From assembly GCA_002746275.1 (NCBI GenBank), contig NVWR01000003.1:154325-166586 (forward strand): 12,262 bases of DNA. The letters are read 5' to 3'. The DNA comes from Rhodobiaceae bacterium (GTDB lineage: Bacteria; Pseudomonadota; Alphaproteobacteria; Parvibaculales; Parvibaculaceae). Under the pieces are notes generated by a model. That model was not told the DNA's origin, did no database searches, and worked only from the letters and a program-made list of their open reading frames with translations. Below, piece after piece: positions 1-7,630 of the stretch; within the stretch, counting starts at the first letter, position 1, and the number at the start of each line of letters is the position of its first letter. The position numbers were made by a program, and so were the translations under genes.

Positions 1-2
1 CC

Positions 3-842
3 GGCCCCGCTTCTCAAAACCCAAAAACCGGCAAACCCTACGGCCTCGATTTTCCTGTCATCACCATCGCCGACATGGTCCGCTCCCAGGCAATGTTGTT
101 GGATGAGCTGGGTATTGAGAGCCTGTTCTGTGTCGCCGGTGGCTCCATGGGCGGGATGCAGGCATTGCAGTGGGCAAGCGCCTATCCTGAGCGCGTTTTT
201 TGCGCCATCCCCATCGCCACCGCCGCGCGCCATTCTGCCCAGAACATCGCCTTTCACGAGGTCGGTCGCCAAGCCATTCAGGCTGACCCGGACTGGCACG
301 GGGGCGCCTATTACGACCATGATACGCGGCCCCAAAAGGGGCTCGCGGTCGCCCGCATGGCTGCCCACATCACCTACATGTCCGAAAGTTCCTTGTTCCA
401 GAAGTTCGACCGGAACCTGCAGGACCGCGACGAGATCACCTATGGTTTTGGACCGGACTTCCAGATCGAGAGTTATCTGCGCCATCAAGGCAACAGCTTT
501 GTGGATCGGTTCGACGCCAATTCCTATCTCTACATCACCCGGGCGATGGACTATTTTGATCTGGCGGCGGATCATGACGGCTCTCTGCCGCGCGCCTTCC
601 GGGACACAAAAACACGCTTCTGCATTGTCTCCTTTAGCAGCGATTGGCACTACCCAACCGCCTACAACAAGCAGATCGTGCATGCCTTGAACGCTGTGGC
701 GGCCAATGTGAGTTTTGTCGACATTCAGTCTGACAAAGGACATGACGCCTTTCTGCTCGACGAACCGGAAATGTTTGCCACCCTGAGCGGCTTCATCAAT
801 TCTGCGGCCGCCCAACGGGGCCTAGGAGGAGCGGGCACATGA
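3..842 (+). CDS. metX: Homoserine O-acyltransferase MetX, 3' part (partial at left edge)
   Basis: Alpha/beta-hydrolase enzyme that acylates homoserine (acetyl- or succinyl-CoA donor) in methionine biosynthesis, in the cytoplasm. The frame is open to the window edge; the first visible residues ([19 protein letters not shown]) are typical internal MetX sequence, so the ATG at 75 is an internal Met and roughly the first 100 residues are missing. The catalytic triad is visible: nucleophile Ser in GGSMGG (codon 144-146), Asp in SSDWHYPT (codon 642-644) and His in KGHDAFLLD (codon 741-743). The stop TGA (840-842) overlaps the metW start as ATGA, so the two are translationally coupled. MetX proteins differ in acyl donor (acetyl versus succinyl), and this cannot be settled from the visible part alone. 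Family identity is very secure. Confidence 0.95.
   Translation, partial: GPASQNPKTGKPYGLDFPVITIADMVRSQAMLLDELGIESLFCVAGGSMGGMQALQWASAYPERVFCAIPIATAARHSAQNIAFHEVGRQAIQADPDWHGGAYYDHDTRPQKGLAVARMAAHITYMSESSLFQKFDRNLQDRDEITYGFGPDFQIESYLRHQGNSFVDRFDANSYLYITRAMDYFDLAADHDGSLPRAFRDTKTRFCIVSFSSDWHYPTAYNKQIVHALNAVAANVSFVDIQSDKGHDAFLLDEPEMFATLSGFINSAAAQRGLGGAGT
824..829 (+). promoter_or_regulatory. Ribosome binding site of metW
   Basis: AGGAGG lies inside the end of metX, 9 bases before the metW ATG. It is a near-perfect Shine-Dalgarno sequence and fixes the metW start at 839. Confidence 0.8.
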
Positions 843-1459
843 TCTCTTATGTGGACGGCGACAATCGCCGTGACCTCACTCTCATTGCCGACCTCGTTAT
901 ACCCGGGTCACGAGTGCTGGATGTCGGCTGCGGCAACGGCGAACTGCTGGAAATTCTGACGACCAAACGAAACGTCGACGGTCGCGGCGTTGAAATTTCG
1001 CAAGACGGTGTGAACGCCTGCGTCACACGCGGGCTCTCTGTGATCCAGGGCGACGCCGACACTGACTTGAATGATTATCCCGATGACGCTTTTGACTATG
1101 TGATTTTGAGCAAGACCATCCAGGCCACCCGCAACCCGGGCGCTGTGATGCGCGAAATGCATCGCATAGGGCGACATCTCATTGTCTCTTTCCCCAACTT
1201 CGGGTACTGGCGCATCCGGCTCCAGCTCTTGATCGGGGGGCGCATGCCTGTCACCCCCACCCTGTCTGATCAGTGGTACAACACGCCCAACATCCACTTA
1301 TGTACGGTCAGAGACTTTGTCGAATTGTGTGAGGAACTGGACCTTGCCATTGTTGATGCTCTCATGCTCTCAAACGGCACGGTCCGACACGCGCGAAATC
1401 CTGGCTGGTGGCGCAATCTGCTGGCCCAGGAAGCTGTCTTTGTCTTGAAGAGGCGCTAA
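839..1459 (+). CDS. metW: Methionine biosynthesis protein MetW
   Basis: SAM-dependent methyltransferase-fold protein of 206 residues that accompanies MetX in many proteobacteria; MetW is thought to assist homoserine acylation, though its exact biochemical role is unclear. Motif I is [13 protein letters not shown] (residues 26-38). MetW hallmarks follow: [59 protein letters not shown] and [13 protein letters not shown]. Length and ends match the family. It overlaps metX by ATGA and has a strong AGGAGG site, so it is co-transcribed with metX. It converges on the P-II gene with a 12-base gap. A 4-bp GGCG/CGCC stem sits at the stop, but I do not consider it a convincing terminator. Confidence 0.95.
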   Translation: MISYVDGDNRRDLTLIADLVIPGSRVLDVGCGNGELLEILTTKRNVDGRGVEISQDGVNACVTRGLSVIQGDADTDLNDYPDDAFDYVILSKTIQATRNPGAVMREMHRIGRHLIVSFPNFGYWRIRLQLLIGGRMPVTPTLSDQWYNTPNIHLCTVRDFVELCEELDLAIVDALMLSNGTVRHARNPGWWRNLLAQEAVFVLKRR

Positions 1460-1471
1460 ACGCCAATCTGT

Positions 1472-1816
1472 TCAGGCACCAATCGCGTCCGCGTCACGCT
1501 CGCCGGTCCGGATTCGCAACGCCTGCTGCAATTCCATGACGAAGACTTTCCCGTCCCCGATTTTGCCGGTTGAGGCCGCCTTGCTGATGGTCTCAACAAC
1601 CTTGTCGGCCACGCTGTCTTCAACAGCAATTTCAAACCGCACCTTGGGAACCAGTGTCACCTGGTACTCAGCACCGCGATAAATTTCAGTCTGTCCTTTT
1701 TGGCGACCATGGCCTTTGACTTCACTGACCGTCAGACCAGACACGCCGATCTCCGCCAGAGCATCCATCACCGTTTCCGTCACCGCTGGTTTGACGATCG
1801 CTACAATCATTTTCAT
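1472..1816 (-). CDS. P-II family nitrogen regulatory protein (GlnB/GlnK-like)
   Basis: Trimeric cytoplasmic signal protein of 114 residues, which in this family binds ATP/ADP and 2-oxoglutarate to report nitrogen and energy status. The T-loop is complete: GRQKGQTEIYRGAEY with Gln39 and the uridylylation-site Tyr51. The nucleotide-binding C-terminal part TGKIGDGKVFV (83-93; Lys90) and IRTGE (102-106; Arg101, Arg103) is also intact, so the protein should be functional and modifiable by GlnD. The first helix differs from standard GlnB/GlnK (KPAVTETV instead of KPFKLDEV), which suggests a separate paralogue. No glnA or amtB is nearby; instead it overlaps an upstream methyltransferase gene by ATGA. 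AAGGG (1826-1830) precedes the ATG by 9 bases. I leave the symbol empty because glnB, glnK or a third paralogue cannot be told apart here. Confidence 0.92.
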   Translation of the reverse strand: MKMIVAIVKPAVTETVMDALAEIGVSGLTVSEVKGHGRQKGQTEIYRGAEYQVTLVPKVRFEIAVEDSVADKVVETISKAASTGKIGDGKVFVMELQQALRIRTGERDADAIGA

Positions 1817-1822
1817 TTTTTT
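1813..1822 (-). other. A7 run at the ATGA overlap of methyltransferase and P-II genes (possible slippery site)
   Basis: On the minus strand seven A (1822-1816) run directly into the methyltransferase stop TGA (1815-1813); the last A is also the first base of the P-II ATG (1816-1814). In the methyltransferase frame the bases read ccA AAA AAA TGA, the classical A AAA AAA minus-one slippery heptamer, and the minus-one frame is the P-II frame. A slip would produce a methyltransferase-P-II fusion. The same A run also serves as spacer after the AAGGG ribosome binding site, so it may mean nothing more than coupling. Confidence 0.4.
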
Positions 1823-2619
1823 GGGCCCTTGTTGATGGGATGAGGAAGGACAGAGGGGTCCATGGTGGCGGATTGCATCTGCCCTGTCACGCCTTGCCTT
1901 GAAACAATTTGCGCCGGAGCGACAAGGCGACGCCGCACACCCCCCTTAATGCTAATGGGCGTTGTCGAATAAATTTCCTTAGCGGCCTCGACCATAATGA
2001 CCCCCGCAAACCGCCGACCCGCCATGTGCCCGAACCTCTCCCACGCCACAGCCGATTTGAGAAAAGGTTTCGCACCAAAGGGCGGCATGAAAAGGCAGCT
2101 CCGCCACAGTGTCGGCGTGAACATCGCTCCTCTGAGCAGATCTCGCAGTTGCGTGCGGGTAAAAGGTCGACCATGTCCAAAAGGCGTTGTCTCGCGCCTG
2201 GCCCAAAAACCCCGCCTGTTGGGGGCCACAATCAGCACCCGTCCGCCAGGCGCAAGCACCCGCCAGACTTGTCGCAAAAGTTCCCTCAACGCTTCACTGC
2301 TCTCCACAGAATGGATCAGCACGATCCGGTCGATGCTCTCGTCGGACAAGGGTAAATGGTCTTCCTGGACCAGGGTGGTCAGATTGAGATCCTCCACTGG
2401 CCACCGGTCCACCCCCTGCTGCGCAGGCATCAGGCCAAGGACCCGGGTCGCCTCGCCCACAAAAGGCTGAAGGTAGGGGGTGGCATATCCAAAACCTGCT
2501 ACCGTCATTCCGGTGACGTTGGGCCACACACCACGTATCTGGTGCCCGATCAGACGCCGGGCAACCCGGCCAAGGGGGCGGGCATAAAACCCTCTAAGAT
2601 CAACAACATCTGGATACAT
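1813..2619 (-). CDS. Class I SAM-dependent methyltransferase (methyltransferase type 11 family)
   Basis: 268-residue Rossmann-fold methyltransferase of unknown substrate. The SAM-binding glycine loop is AGFGYATPYL (residues 41-50), a variant of motif I in which the canonical acidic residue and third glycine are replaced; GYATPYL occurs in related proteobacterial proteins, so I read it as a family trait rather than decay. The acidic post-motif QEDHLPLSDESIDRIVLIHSVE (85-106) and WRVLAPGGRVLIVAPNRRG (119-137) are clear type-11 features. The tail after about residue 215 is poorly conserved-looking. The gene is divergent from gloB across 140 bases; methyltransferase genes next to gloB occur in other alphaproteobacteria. 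It overlaps the P-II gene by ATGA. Start ATG at 2619 fits the family. Confidence 0.85.
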   Translation of the reverse strand: MYPDVVDLRGFYARPLGRVARRLIGHQIRGVWPNVTGMTVAGFGYATPYLQPFVGEATRVLGLMPAQQGVDRWPVEDLNLTTLVQEDHLPLSDESIDRIVLIHSVESSEALRELLRQVWRVLAPGGRVLIVAPNRRGFWARRETTPFGHGRPFTRTQLRDLLRGAMFTPTLWRSCLFMPPFGAKPFLKSAVAWERFGHMAGRRFAGVIMVEAAKEIYSTTPISIKGGVRRRLVAPAQIVSRQGVTGQMQSATMDPSVLPHPINKGPKK

Positions 2620-2759
2620 AGGTCCAAATCTACCCGATTCTGCGAAAAATCACCCAAAGATAGGCGAGAGACAGCCAAACAATCACCACCAACGGTTCAA
2701 ATTCCGCTCAATCAGCGTTATTCTGGTCTCACCCACCATCAAAGCTCTTTGGAGAGCCA
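2620..2759. promoter_or_regulatory. Divergent promoter region, methyltransferase/P-II versus gloB
   Basis: This 140-base AT-richer spacer separates two divergent starts and must hold both promoters. On the plus strand TTCAAA (2696-2701) and TTATTC (2718-2723) with a 16-base spacer form a weak sigma-70-like candidate for the gloB operon. I see no clear operator dyad. GGAG at 2751-2754 is the gloB ribosome binding site. Confidence 0.4.
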
Positions 2760-3530
2760 ATGTCCAAACTAGAAATCCACCAAATCCCCTGCCTGAACGA
2801 CAATTACGGGTACCTGATCCACGACCCCGAAGCCGATATGACCGCGGCTATCGACACGCCCGATACGGCACCGATTGAGACCGCCCTTCGCTCCCACGGC
2901 TGGCAGCTCACCCACATTCTAAATACCCATCACCATGGCGACCACACAGGGGGCAATCTGGCTCTTCAAGAAAGAACCGGCTGCACCATCATTGGTCCAC
3001 GCGACGAAGCGGACAAAATTCCGGGCATTGATCGTGAAGTTGGGGATGGAGACACTTTTCTGTTTGGCACCCATGAAGTGCGCGTGCTGGGTGTACCCGG
3101 CCACACACTCGGCCACATCGCTTATTATTTTGAAGATGCCGAAGTCGCCTTTGTCGGCGACGCCTTGTTTGCTTTGGGCTGTGGACGGGTTTTCGAAGGA
3201 ACACCAGATCAAATGTGGGGGTCACTGGAAAAGCTGATGCAGCTGCCCGACAACACCAAGGTCTATTGCGCCCACGAATATACGCAAGCCAACGCCAAAT
3301 TCGCGATTACCGTTGAACCAGGCAATGCCGATCTCAGCGCCCGCGTTAAAGAGATCGACGCCCTGCGCGCACGCGGTGAACCCACAGTGCCCACAACCAT
3401 CGGCCTTGAGCGACGCACCAATCCCTTTGTCCGTCCGATGAGTGAAGAAATTCAAAGCATTGTCGGTCTGGTGGGTGCTACCCCTGCGGCCGTCTTCACG
3501 GAAGTGCGCCTTCGCAAAGATAGTTTTTAG
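2760..3530 (+). CDS. gloB: Hydroxyacylglutathione hydrolase (glyoxalase II)
   Basis: Metallo-beta-lactamase-fold enzyme that hydrolyses S-D-lactoylglutathione to D-lactate and glutathione, the second step of methylglyoxal detoxification. The binuclear metal site is intact: THHHGDH (residues 56-62, giving His57, His59, Asp61, His62), PGHTLGH, the bridging Asp in VGDALFALGCGRVFEG, and His in CAHEYT. The C-terminal glyoxalase II helical region is present and ends with the typical LRKDSF. At 256 residues it has full family length. The start is supported by GGAG 5 bases upstream. It is the first gene of a four-gene plus-strand cluster; the next gene follows after 20 bases. Confidence 0.96.
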   Translation: MSKLEIHQIPCLNDNYGYLIHDPEADMTAAIDTPDTAPIETALRSHGWQLTHILNTHHHGDHTGGNLALQERTGCTIIGPRDEADKIPGIDREVGDGDTFLFGTHEVRVLGVPGHTLGHIAYYFEDAEVAFVGDALFALGCGRVFEGTPDQMWGSLEKLMQLPDNTKVYCAHEYTQANAKFAITVEPGNADLSARVKEIDALRARGEPTVPTTIGLERRTNPFVRPMSEEIQSIVGLVGATPAAVFTEVRLRKDSF

Positions 3531-3550
3531 TCGGGCAGACGGAGCAGTAC

Positions 3551-4018
3551 ATGCGTACCATTGATACTGAGACATTGGACCCGCAAACGGTGATCAAGGC
3601 ACTCGGCCTCCAACCACATCCGGAAGGAGGCCATTACCGGGAAACCTTTCGCGACGACGTACTCGCCCCTGACGGCACGCCCAACACCCGTGCGCCCTCG
3701 ACCGCGATCTACTACCTCCTAAAAGAAGGCGAGCGCTCCCATTGGCACCGGGTCGATGCCGCCGAGGTCTGGCATTGGTATGCGGGTAGTCCGTTGCAAC
3801 TTTCTCTTGCCCAGAGCGATGAGGATAAACCGCACCATCTGTTGCTTGGGTCTGACATTGTGAACGGCGAGCGCCCGCAAGCAGTGGTTCCGGCCCACGC
3901 ATGGCAGGCAGCGAAGAGCAAAGGAGCCTGGACCCTGGTCGGCTGTACCGTCGCCCCGGGTTTTGAGTTTCAACATTTCGAGCTTGCAAGCCCCGGTTGG
4001 CAGCCGGGCGGACAGTAG
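3551..4018 (+). CDS. Cupin DUF985 family protein
   Basis: 155-residue single-domain cupin of the DUF985 (Cupin_5) family; no reaction is established for most members. Family signatures in order are GLQPHPEGGHYRETFRDD (residues 19-36), STAIYYLLKEGERSHWHRVDAAEVWHWY (about 50-77) and VGCTVAPGFEFQHFEL near the end. The His residues of SHWHRV and the Glu/His of EVWHWY are likely metal-site or pocket residues, by analogy to cupins. The start has GGAG at 3541-3544. It sits 20 bases after gloB and 5 bases before the deacetylase ATG, so co-transcription with both is likely. Its partner or substrate is unknown. Confidence 0.9.
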   Translation: MRTIDTETLDPQTVIKALGLQPHPEGGHYRETFRDDVLAPDGTPNTRAPSTAIYYLLKEGERSHWHRVDAAEVWHWYAGSPLQLSLAQSDEDKPHHLLLGSDIVNGERPQAVVPAHAWQAAKSKGAWTLVGCTVAPGFEFQHFELASPGWQPGGQ

Positions 4019-4023
4019 GGTCT

Positions 4024-4932
4024 ATGGGAAACGAAACAGGCATCGCTAACGTGCGAGAGGCTAGGCACCAGATAACTTCTGCAGCCATGCTCCTTGGCGC
4101 CTGTTTGATGGTCTCTCCCACCATTGCAGCGCCTCACGCCGTTCCTCAAACAGCTCCACAGATCACAACGGCCACTGCCCCCTGCGCAAATCCCGCCTGG
4201 GCAAGCCGGACCGTCATTGTGCCCGCCAATGTGCAAAATTATGGGACCATGCAATACCAGCAGACCGTGGCGCTGGCAGACAAGGAAGTGGTCCTGACCT
4301 TTGACGATGGTCCCAATGTCGACACCACACTCAGCATTCTCGATACCCTGGACGACTATTGCGTGAAGGCGACTTTCTTCTTCACCGGGTTACGGGCGGA
4401 CCGCTACCCCGAACTGGTGCGCGAAGCAGCCCTGCGCGGCCACACCATTGCCTCTCACACCTATTCCCATCCCAACAATCTGCGTCGCATAGGGTGGAAC
4501 AGCGCCGTCCGACAGATCCGGCGCGGCATTTCCTCCGTACAGGCCGCCCTTGATGGTGATCCCGCAACAAGCGATATGAGCGTTGCCCCCTTCTTCCGGT
4601 TTCCCGGCTTGAACCATAGTCGCGGGTTGCGCGGGTGGCTCGCCTCACAAAACATCTCGACATTCTCATGTGACATTGGCAGCGACGACTGGCGCCGCAT
4701 TTCATCAAGGTCCGTCATCTACCGGGCCTTGCGAAACATTCGCTCAAAGCGCGGCGGCATCATTATTTTCCACGACACCAAGACCCGCACCGCAACAGCG
4801 CTGCCAGCAATCCTTGAACAATTGCAGGCGGAGGGATACCACATCGCCCACATGGTGCCGGAAGTGACGAACCAGGCAGTCATCGCCGGAAACCCAACCC
4901 TTGCGCCCCAATCCGGCCTTTCGGTACATTGA
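4024..4932 (+). CDS. Exported polysaccharide deacetylase (NodB homology, CE4 family)
   Basis: 302-residue CE4 enzyme predicted to remove N-acetyl groups from an envelope polysaccharide (peptidoglycan or chitin-like); the substrate is not evident. NodB motifs are all present: TFDDG (92-96, base Asp94 and metal Asp95), HTYSHP (145-150, metal His145/His149), RFPG (192-195), DIGSDDW (217-223) and IIIFHD (246-251, catalytic His250). The N-terminus has a hydrophobic signal segment (about 17-36). An LLGAC lipobox-like stretch ends at Cys27, but it lies inside the hydrophobic core, so lipoprotein status is doubtful. I chose ATG 4024, just after the cupin stop, over an in-frame TTG at 3997 that lies inside the cupin gene. 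The DUF882 gene follows after 4 bases. Confidence 0.9.
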   Translation: MGNETGIANVREARHQITSAAMLLGACLMVSPTIAAPHAVPQTAPQITTATAPCANPAWASRTVIVPANVQNYGTMQYQQTVALADKEVVLTFDDGPNVDTTLSILDTLDDYCVKATFFFTGLRADRYPELVREAALRGHTIASHTYSHPNNLRRIGWNSAVRQIRRGISSVQAALDGDPATSDMSVAPFFRFPGLNHSRGLRGWLASQNISTFSCDIGSDDWRRISSRSVIYRALRNIRSKRGGIIIFHDTKTRTATALPAILEQLQAEGYHIAHMVPEVTNQAVIAGNPTLAPQSGLSVH

Positions 4933-4936
4933 CCCC

Positions 4937-5530
4937 ATGAGCAAAAAACCGCCCATCCCAACAACCCGCCGCAGCCTCCTCAAGATCGGGGCCCTGGCCA
5001 CCACGGCACTCGTCACTCCGGCGATCGTGCAGGCAGCAGCGCCTTACAAGCGCACCCTGCGCATGCACAACCTGAATTCAGGGGAACGTCTCACCATCAC
5101 CTACTGGGCCGATGGCGAATATCAGAGCGCAACCTTCAGCGCCATCAACTGGTTCATGCGGGACCTGCGCAACCATCAAACCATCCAGATGAGCACAGAT
5201 CTGCTGGACCTCATGTGGGACATTGATCAGCTGACGCCGTCAAACGCGCCGCTCTACACCATGTCCGGTTATCGTTCACCGGAAACCAATGCCAAGCTGG
5301 CGGCACGTTCCGAAGGGGTCGCCGAAAACAGCTTTCACATGCAAGGCATGGCCATGGACCTCACCCAGAATTTCAATAATCCGGGCGAATTGTTCTATGT
5401 GGCAAAGGCGTTGGGACGCGGCGGTGCTGGATTTTATCCAACCCGCCGCCCCTTTGTACATATCGATGTCGGCCCACCCGCCACCTGGGTCTATCCAGAG
5501 CCCGGCCGTGGCGATGATCCCACCAGCTAG
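4937..5530 (+). CDS. Tat-exported DUF882/YcbK-like peptidase M15-fold protein
   Basis: 197-residue protein of the DUF882 family, related to D-Ala-D-Ala carboxypeptidase-type M15 enzymes and probably acting on peptidoglycan. The N-terminus TTRRSLLKIGALATTALVTP (residues 9-28) is a twin-arginine signal ending near VQAAA, so it should be exported folded. The zinc-site pattern is visible: SGYRSPETNAKL, then SFHMQGMAMD (His134, Asp141) and FVHIDVG (His175, Asp177). I prefer ATG 4937, because the upstream in-frame ATG at 4901 lies inside the deacetylase gene and would put 12 residues before the Tat signal. No good ribosome binding site precedes it, so translation is likely coupled to the deacetylase 4 bases upstream. 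It converges on phbB with 12 bases between stops and no visible terminator. Confidence 0.9.
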   Translation: MSKKPPIPTTRRSLLKIGALATTALVTPAIVQAAAPYKRTLRMHNLNSGERLTITYWADGEYQSATFSAINWFMRDLRNHQTIQMSTDLLDLMWDIDQLTPSNAPLYTMSGYRSPETNAKLAARSEGVAENSFHMQGMAMDLTQNFNNPGELFYVAKALGRGGAGFYPTRRPFVHIDVGPPATWVYPEPGRGDDPTS

Positions 5531-5542
5531 AACTACACCAGC

Positions 5543-6268
5543 CTAACCGGTGATGTACTGAGCCCCATTGGCTGTAAGCGTGGCACCAGTGATAAAGCCC
5601 GATTTGTCATCCGCCAGAAACGACACGCAATGTGCAATTTCATCCGCTTCGCCAAGGCGTCCGACAGGAATGCTGGCGACAATGCCTTTCAGCACTTCTT
5701 CCGGCACGCCTTGCAGCATCTCTGTGTTGATGTAGCCGGGTGCAATGCAATTGACGGTGATGCCCTTGCGCGCTGTTTCCTGCGCCAGGGCTTTTGTGAA
5801 ACCGATCATGCCTGATTTGGCAGCTGAATAATTGGTCTGCCCCATCTGGCCTTTCTGACCATTGATCGACGTGATGTTGATGATCCGTCCAAAGCCGCGT
5901 TCCCGCATGCCCTCAATCACCTGTCGGGACATATTGAAAACAGAGTCCAGATCAACACTCATCACTTCGCGCCATGTCGCCACATCCATCTTGTGGAGCA
6001 TTTTATCTCGCGTAATCCCGGCATTGTTCACAAGCACATCCACAGGGCCAAGCTCCGCTGCCACAGCGACGACACCAGCAACACACGCATCAAAATCGCC
6101 AACATTCCACTTGAAAACCGAGATACCTGTCTCCGCTTTGAACGCCGTTGCAGCCTCATCATTGCCGGCGTAATTGGCTGCAACGCTGTAACCAGCCTCT
6201 TTCAGTCCAATTGAAATTGCAGCGCCGATGCCGCGCGTTCCACCTGTCACAATTGCAATGCGTGTCAT
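5543..6268 (-). CDS. phbB: Acetoacetyl-CoA reductase (NADPH)
   Basis: Short-chain dehydrogenase of 241 residues that reduces acetoacetyl-CoA to (R)-3-hydroxybutyryl-CoA, the second step of PHB synthesis. The nucleotide loop TGGTRGIG is at residues 8-15 and NNAG at 81-84. The catalytic residues are Ser134, Tyr147 and Lys151. The stretch ITSINGQKGQMGQTNYSAAK also keeps the two Gln residues (141, 144) that contact the acyl group in PhaB enzymes, which separates it from the related FabG. It lies 49 bases downstream of phbA on the same strand and is probably co-transcribed with it. No polymerase gene (phaC) is in the window. Length and both ends fit PhaB. Confidence 0.95.
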   Translation of the reverse strand: MTRIAIVTGGTRGIGAAISIGLKEAGYSVAANYAGNDEAATAFKAETGISVFKWNVGDFDACVAGVVAVAAELGPVDVLVNNAGITRDKMLHKMDVATWREVMSVDLDSVFNMSRQVIEGMRERGFGRIINITSINGQKGQMGQTNYSAAKSGMIGFTKALAQETARKGITVNCIAPGYINTEMLQGVPEEVLKGIVASIPVGRLGEADEIAHCVSFLADDKSGFITGATLTANGAQYITG

Positions 6269-6317
6269 TTTCTCTAATTACCTTCTCTCAAAATTCAATC
6301 GCGTGGCTTGCGATAAG

Positions 6318-7505
6318 TCAGTCGCGTTCAACACACATGGCAATGCCCATGCCCCCGCCAATACATAAAGTGGCAAGACCCTTCTTGGCATCGCGTTTCT
6401 GCATCTCATGTAACAGTGTCACAAGCACCCGCGCACCAGACGCACCGATCGGATGGCCGATGGCAATCGCCCCACCATTCACATTGACCTTCTCCGTGTC
6501 CCATCCCAGTTCCTGATTGACTGCCAGGGCCTGCGCCGCAAACGCCTCATTGGCCTCAACAAGATCGAGATCGCTGGGCGCCCACCCGGCTTTCTCTAAT
6601 GCTTTACGGGCAGCAGGGATCGGCCCTGAACCCATGATGGAAGGCTCCACGCCAGCCTGCGCCCACGAAACAATCCGCGCAAGAATAGGATGATTTCCCT
6701 CTGCAGCCTGATCGGCCCGCATCAAAACGAGTGCCGCCGCCCCATCATTGATGCCACTGGCATTGCCCGCTGTGACCGATCCGTCTTTGGCAAAAGCAGC
6801 TCGCAACCCCGAAAGCGCATCAATCGTCACCCCATGGCGGATAAACTCATCATCTTCAACAATGGTTTCGCCTTTGCGGGTTTTGATTGTCACCGGAACA
6901 ATTTCGTCTTTGAACCGGCCTGATGTCTGCGCGGCCTCAGCTTTGTTCTGTGAGGCCACCGCGAAAGCATCTTGAGCTTCGCGGCTGATCTGCCACTTGG
7001 CGGCGACGTTCTCCGCCGTCTGTCCCATGTGATAGCCATAAAACGCATCCCAAAGGCCGTCGATGAGCATCGTGTCGACCATCTCGAGCGCACCCATTTT
7101 GGTGCCACTGCGCATGTAGGCCGCGTGAGGCGCGCGGCTCATGCTTTCCTGACCACCGGCGACAACAATTTCCGCATCACCAGTCGCAATGGCCTGAAAA
7201 CCAAGCGCCACGGCACGCAAGCCCGAACCGCAAAGCTGATTGATCCCCCAGGCGGGCACCTCAACCGGGAGCCCCGCTTTCATGGCGGCCTGTCGTGCGG
7301 GGTTCTGCCCTTCACCCGCCTGCAATATCTGCCCCATAATCGCCTCTGAGACGGTGTCCGGCGCAACCCCTGCCCGTTCCAACGCGGCAGCAATAACCAG
7401 AGCCCCCAGCTCGTGGGCACTCAAAGAGGACAGCGCGCCATTGAACGCTCCCACCGGGGTGCGCGCGGCACCAACGATAACCACATCCGATTTCTGGTCT
7501 GCCAT
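6318..7505 (-). CDS. phbA: Acetyl-CoA acetyltransferase (beta-ketothiolase)
   Basis: Biosynthetic thiolase of 395 residues that condenses two acetyl-CoA to acetoacetyl-CoA, the first step of PHB synthesis. The active site is complete: Cys92 in [12 protein letters not shown] (acyl acceptor), His351 in [15 protein letters not shown] and Cys381 in CIGGGMGIA. Length and termini match thiolase II enzymes. The start ATG at 7505 is preceded on the minus strand by a purine-rich AAGGGACAGG segment as ribosome binding site. It is first in the phbA-phbB unit and divergent from phaR. A perfect 7-bp inverted repeat 37 bases upstream of the start is a probable PhaR operator, so expression likely rises as PHB granules sequester PhaR. 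Confidence 0.96.
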   Translation of the reverse strand: MADQKSDVVIVGAARTPVGAFNGALSSLSAHELGALVIAAALERAGVAPDTVSEAIMGQILQAGEGQNPARQAAMKAGLPVEVPAWGINQLCGSGLRAVALGFQAIATGDAEIVVAGGQESMSRAPHAAYMRSGTKMGALEMVDTMLIDGLWDAFYGYHMGQTAENVAAKWQISREAQDAFAVASQNKAEAAQTSGRFKDEIVPVTIKTRKGETIVEDDEFIRHGVTIDALSGLRAAFAKDGSVTAGNASGINDGAAALVLMRADQAAEGNHPILARIVSWAQAGVEPSIMGSGPIPAARKALEKAGWAPSDLDLVEANEAFAAQALAVNQELGWDTEKVNVNGGAIAIGHPIGASGARVLVTLLHEMQKRDAKKGLATLCIGGGMGIAMCVERD

Positions 7506-7541
7506 TAACCTGTCCCTTCCCTTGTTTTGCGAGAGTGCATT

Positions 7542-7558
7542 TTGTTGCAGCGCAACAA
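7542..7558. promoter_or_regulatory. Probable PhaR operator: TTGTTGC-AGC-GCAACAA
   Basis: Perfect inverted repeat with 7-bp arms and a 3-base spacer, 37 bases upstream of the phbA start. It contains the TTGC-N3-GCAA core, close to the CTGC-N3/4-GCAG type site described for PhaR in Rhodobacter. The position is right for repression of phbA. Confidence 0.6.
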
Positions 7559-7630
7559 TGTCCTAGTCAGCGCCGTGTGTAAACGATCCTCGGAAACAGT
7601 AATCCTGTTCACTATTGTGCAACTTACGTA

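Noticed and set aside
75..77. ATG 75 as the start of metX
   Set aside because: The upstream in-frame residues back to base 3 match conserved MetX sequence, so this is an internal Met of a truncated gene.
1158..1166. TGC-ATC-GCA inside metW as another PhaR site
   Set aside because: It is within a coding region, the arms do not extend beyond 3 bp, and it is expected by chance in 12 kb.
1452..1464. GGCG-CTAAA-CGCC hairpin over the metW stop as a bidirectional terminator
   Set aside because: The stem is only 4 bp and has no T run on either strand.
1909..2772. Several plus-strand open frames opposite the methyltransferase gene
   Set aside because: They are shadows of the real minus-strand gene; the compositions are Arg/Pro/Ser-rich with no recognisable motif or ribosome binding site.
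3997..4023. TTG 3997 as the start of the polysaccharide deacetylase
   Set aside because: It lies inside the cupin coding region and adds 9 residues before the signal segment; ATG 4024 fits better.
4024..4107. Deacetylase as a lipoprotein (LLGAC)
   Set aside because: The Cys is in the middle of the hydrophobic stretch rather than at its end; a normal signal peptide or anchor is equally likely.
4901..4936. ATG 4901 as the start of the DUF882 gene
   Set aside because: It overlaps the deacetylase end and places 12 extra residues ahead of the Tat signal; ATG 4937 is preferred.
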